From the NCBI RefSeq assembly GCF_005154805.1, contig NZ_CP039727.1, positions 3,469,501 through 3,533,500 on the forward strand: a DNA stretch of 64,000 bases, in the 5' to 3' direction. This document shows positions 62,609-64,000 of the stretch, piece after piece. Source of the DNA: Bacillus sp. S3. Its GTDB lineage: Bacteria; Bacillota; Bacilli; Bacillales; Cytobacillaceae. Positions within the stretch are counted from its first letter, which is position 1; every line of letters starts with the position of its first letter. The translations under genes and the position numbers were made by a program. The notes beneath the pieces were generated by a model. It had not been told where the DNA came from and searched no databases. It saw only the letters and a program-made list of their open reading frames with translations.

Positions 62609-64000
62609 TTAAAGCAATTTACGCAGTTGATTGATTTCATCACCAATTGCAGCAGCCTTTCCAAAATCACTTTGTCGCTCCGCTTCTTTTAGTTCCACTT
62701 CTTTTTCTTTTATCTTTAACAATTTTTGATAATTCAACACATGTTTGATATAATCAGTTAATTCTTGGTTGCTTATCTCATCATTTATAGCCATCATTTC
62801 AATATTGGCAACCATTCTTCTAAGATTATCATCTTGAATATAGGTTAAAAATGCACTGCTATCAGGTTCCAAATGATCCTCATAAAATCCTAACAGATAT
62901 GTTATTATTGCCTGATGTTCATCAATATTAAACGTGTTTCCTGCAAGTAATTCCTGAACCTTGTATGCCACATCGCGATTTTTAAGCATATGGGCAATTA
63001 AACACCTTTCCGCCTGATAATGTTTAGGTTTTAATTCCTTCACTGGTTTCGGGATGACCAAGGGTTTTTGGAAAGGTTCATTTTTTCCAGTTGACTTTCT
63101 TTTTTCAGCAAAGAAAATTTGCTGTTGCTGCTGTTTTAATGCATCTAACGATAGCGAAAATTCCGCTGAAAGCTGCCTTAAATAATGATCTCTTTCAACA
63201 GCCTTATCCAAACGGCTGATTTCTTTGATTATCACTTCGATATATGCAAGCCGATCTCCTTCATTCTGAAGGTTTTTTCCTCTTCGAAAGTAAAGAAATT
63301 TAAATGCCATCCAGGTTAAACTTGCACCAATCACTTCATTGCGGAATTTGTCGGGACCATTTTTTTTGATATAGTCATCCGGATCCTGTCCATCAGGCAT
63401 CATAGCTACCTTAATTTGAAACCCAGCATCATGAAGGTGGTTCCCTGCACGGTAAGCAGCTTCTATACCTGCTTTATCGGAATCATAGCAGATAGTCACC
63501 GATTGAACGCTTTGTCGTAAAAGGGCTATATGTTCATCTGTCAAGGATGTCCCCATTGTGGCAATACCATTCTCCACTCCAGATCGTTCTGCTGCAATAC
63601 AATCGGCAAATCCCTCAAACAAAACAGCATGCTGCGCTTTTTTTATACTTGGCTTAGCCAAGTGATAATTATATAAAATTTTACTTTTATTAAAGATTGC
63701 TGTTTCGGGACTATTTAAATATTTTGGCTCTTCGGCCCCTAATGATCTCCCTGAAAAAGCAATCGTATTACCATGACGGTCAAAAATAGGAAACATAATT
63801 CGATCCCTGAATCGATCGAAATACGTCCCGTCCCTTTCTCGTTTGATCATTAAACCGGCTTTTTCCATCCATTCAGGTGCAAAATCCCTTTTAGTAAGGA
63901 ATTTGCAAACAAAATCCCACGAATTTAAAGAATAACCAATTTGAAACTTATCAATCGATTCCCGGGTAAATCCTCTTCCCAGTAAATACTCTAATGCATG
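62609..64000 (-). CDS. dnaG: DNA primase DnaG (partial, N-terminus off the right edge)
   Basis: Makes RNA primers for DNA replication. The reading frame is open to the window edge, so about 464 C-terminal residues are seen; the N-terminal zinc-binding domain and the first part of the polymerase core are outside. Visible are [25 protein letters not shown], the TOPRIM region [29 protein letters not shown] and [17 protein letters not shown] (metal DxDxxG), [14 protein letters not shown], and the C-terminal helicase-interacting domain ending in a helical region. It forms the classic dnaG-sigA pair. Confidence 0.96.
   Translation of the reverse strand, partial: HALEYLLGRGFTRESIDKFQIGYSLNSWDFVCKFLTKRDFAPEWMEKAGLMIKRERDGTYFDRFRDRIMFPIFDRHGNTIAFSGRSLGAEEPKYLNSPETAIFNKSKILYNYHLAKPSIKKAQHAVLFEGFADCIAAERSGVENGIATMGTSLTDEHIALLRQSVQSVTICYDSDKAGIEAAYRAGNHLHDAGFQIKVAMMPDGQDPDDYIKKNGPDKFRNEVIGASLTWMAFKFLYFRRGKNLQNEGDRLAYIEVIIKEISRLDKAVERDHYLRQLSAEFSLSLDALKQQQQQIFFAEKRKSTGKNEPFQKPLVIPKPVKELKPKHYQAERCLIAHMLKNRDVAYKVQELLAGNTFNIDEHQAIITYLLGFYEDHLEPDSSAFLTYIQDDNLRRMVANIEMMAINDEISNQELTDYIKHVLNYQKLLKIKEKEVELKEAERQSDFGKAAAIGDEINQLRKLL

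Overview
The window is a chromosomal segment of a low-GC, spore-former-type Firmicute of the family Bacillaceae (Neobacillus/Mesobacillus/Bacillus-like). The evidence is strong AGGAGG-type ribosome binding sites, frequent GTG/TTG starts, and a gene order that closely follows the Bacillus subtilis yqh-yqg-yqf segment from lipM to dnaG. Species identity is inferred from protein similarity recalled from memory; no search was run. I see no rRNA, tRNA, CRISPR array, insertion sequence or prophage.

Layout. 1-8.4 kb is the most accessory part: a truncated OmpR-type response regulator, the copper export genes copA-copZ behind a CsoR-like operator, a small secreted Met/His-rich protein, a DsbD/CcdA-like membrane protein, a secreted NlpC/P60 hydrolase and a class II (B12) ribonucleotide reductase with tandem NrdR boxes. 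8.4-14.3 kb joins lipoylation and glycine cleavage: lipM, a membrane rhodanese (yqhL), and gcvT-gcvPA-gcvPB under a tandem glycine riboswitch. 14.4-16.9 kb holds the yqhH (SNF2 helicase)-yqhG pair. 16.9-21.2 kb is yqzE and the comG DNA-uptake pilus operon. The sinIR and tapA-sipW-tasA genes that sit here in B. subtilis are absent.

21.5-33.3 kb is a run of mostly short transcription units: a Cys-rich HTH regulator, yqgY, a MidA-type methyltransferase, yqgX, yqgW, the lipoprotein yqgU, the gamma-D-glutamyl endopeptidase yqgT, glcK-yqgQ, the rhomboid gluP, yqgO, an ldh/DUF92/yqgN operon and rpmG. 33.3-35.8 kb is a DUF4912/GT4 glycosyltransferase/unknown three-gene unit. 36.1-41.4 kb is the phosphate uptake operon pstS-C-A-B-B-phoU behind a long Pho box array, with a stable hairpin between pstS and pstC. 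41.4-47.6 kb carries pbpA, an MFS transporter, sodA, an FNR-type regulator with a C-terminal FeS cysteine motif, and yqgB. 47.6-57.4 kb carries both FeS enzymes that close the MEP isoprenoid pathway (ispG, ispH), the zinc uptake/regulation unit znuC-znuB-zur, nfo-cshB and small conserved yqf genes. 57.4-64 kb is yqfO-trmK, cccA, an acyl-CoA dehydrogenase and the macromolecular synthesis pair dnaG-sigA; dnaG runs off the right edge.

Most genes are housekeeping. The best leads for something undescribed are the copper-linked secreted protein plus DsbD-like partner, the DUF4912-GT4-unknown operon, the Cys-rich HTH regulator with a matching dyad at the midA promoter, and the yqhH-yqhG pair.
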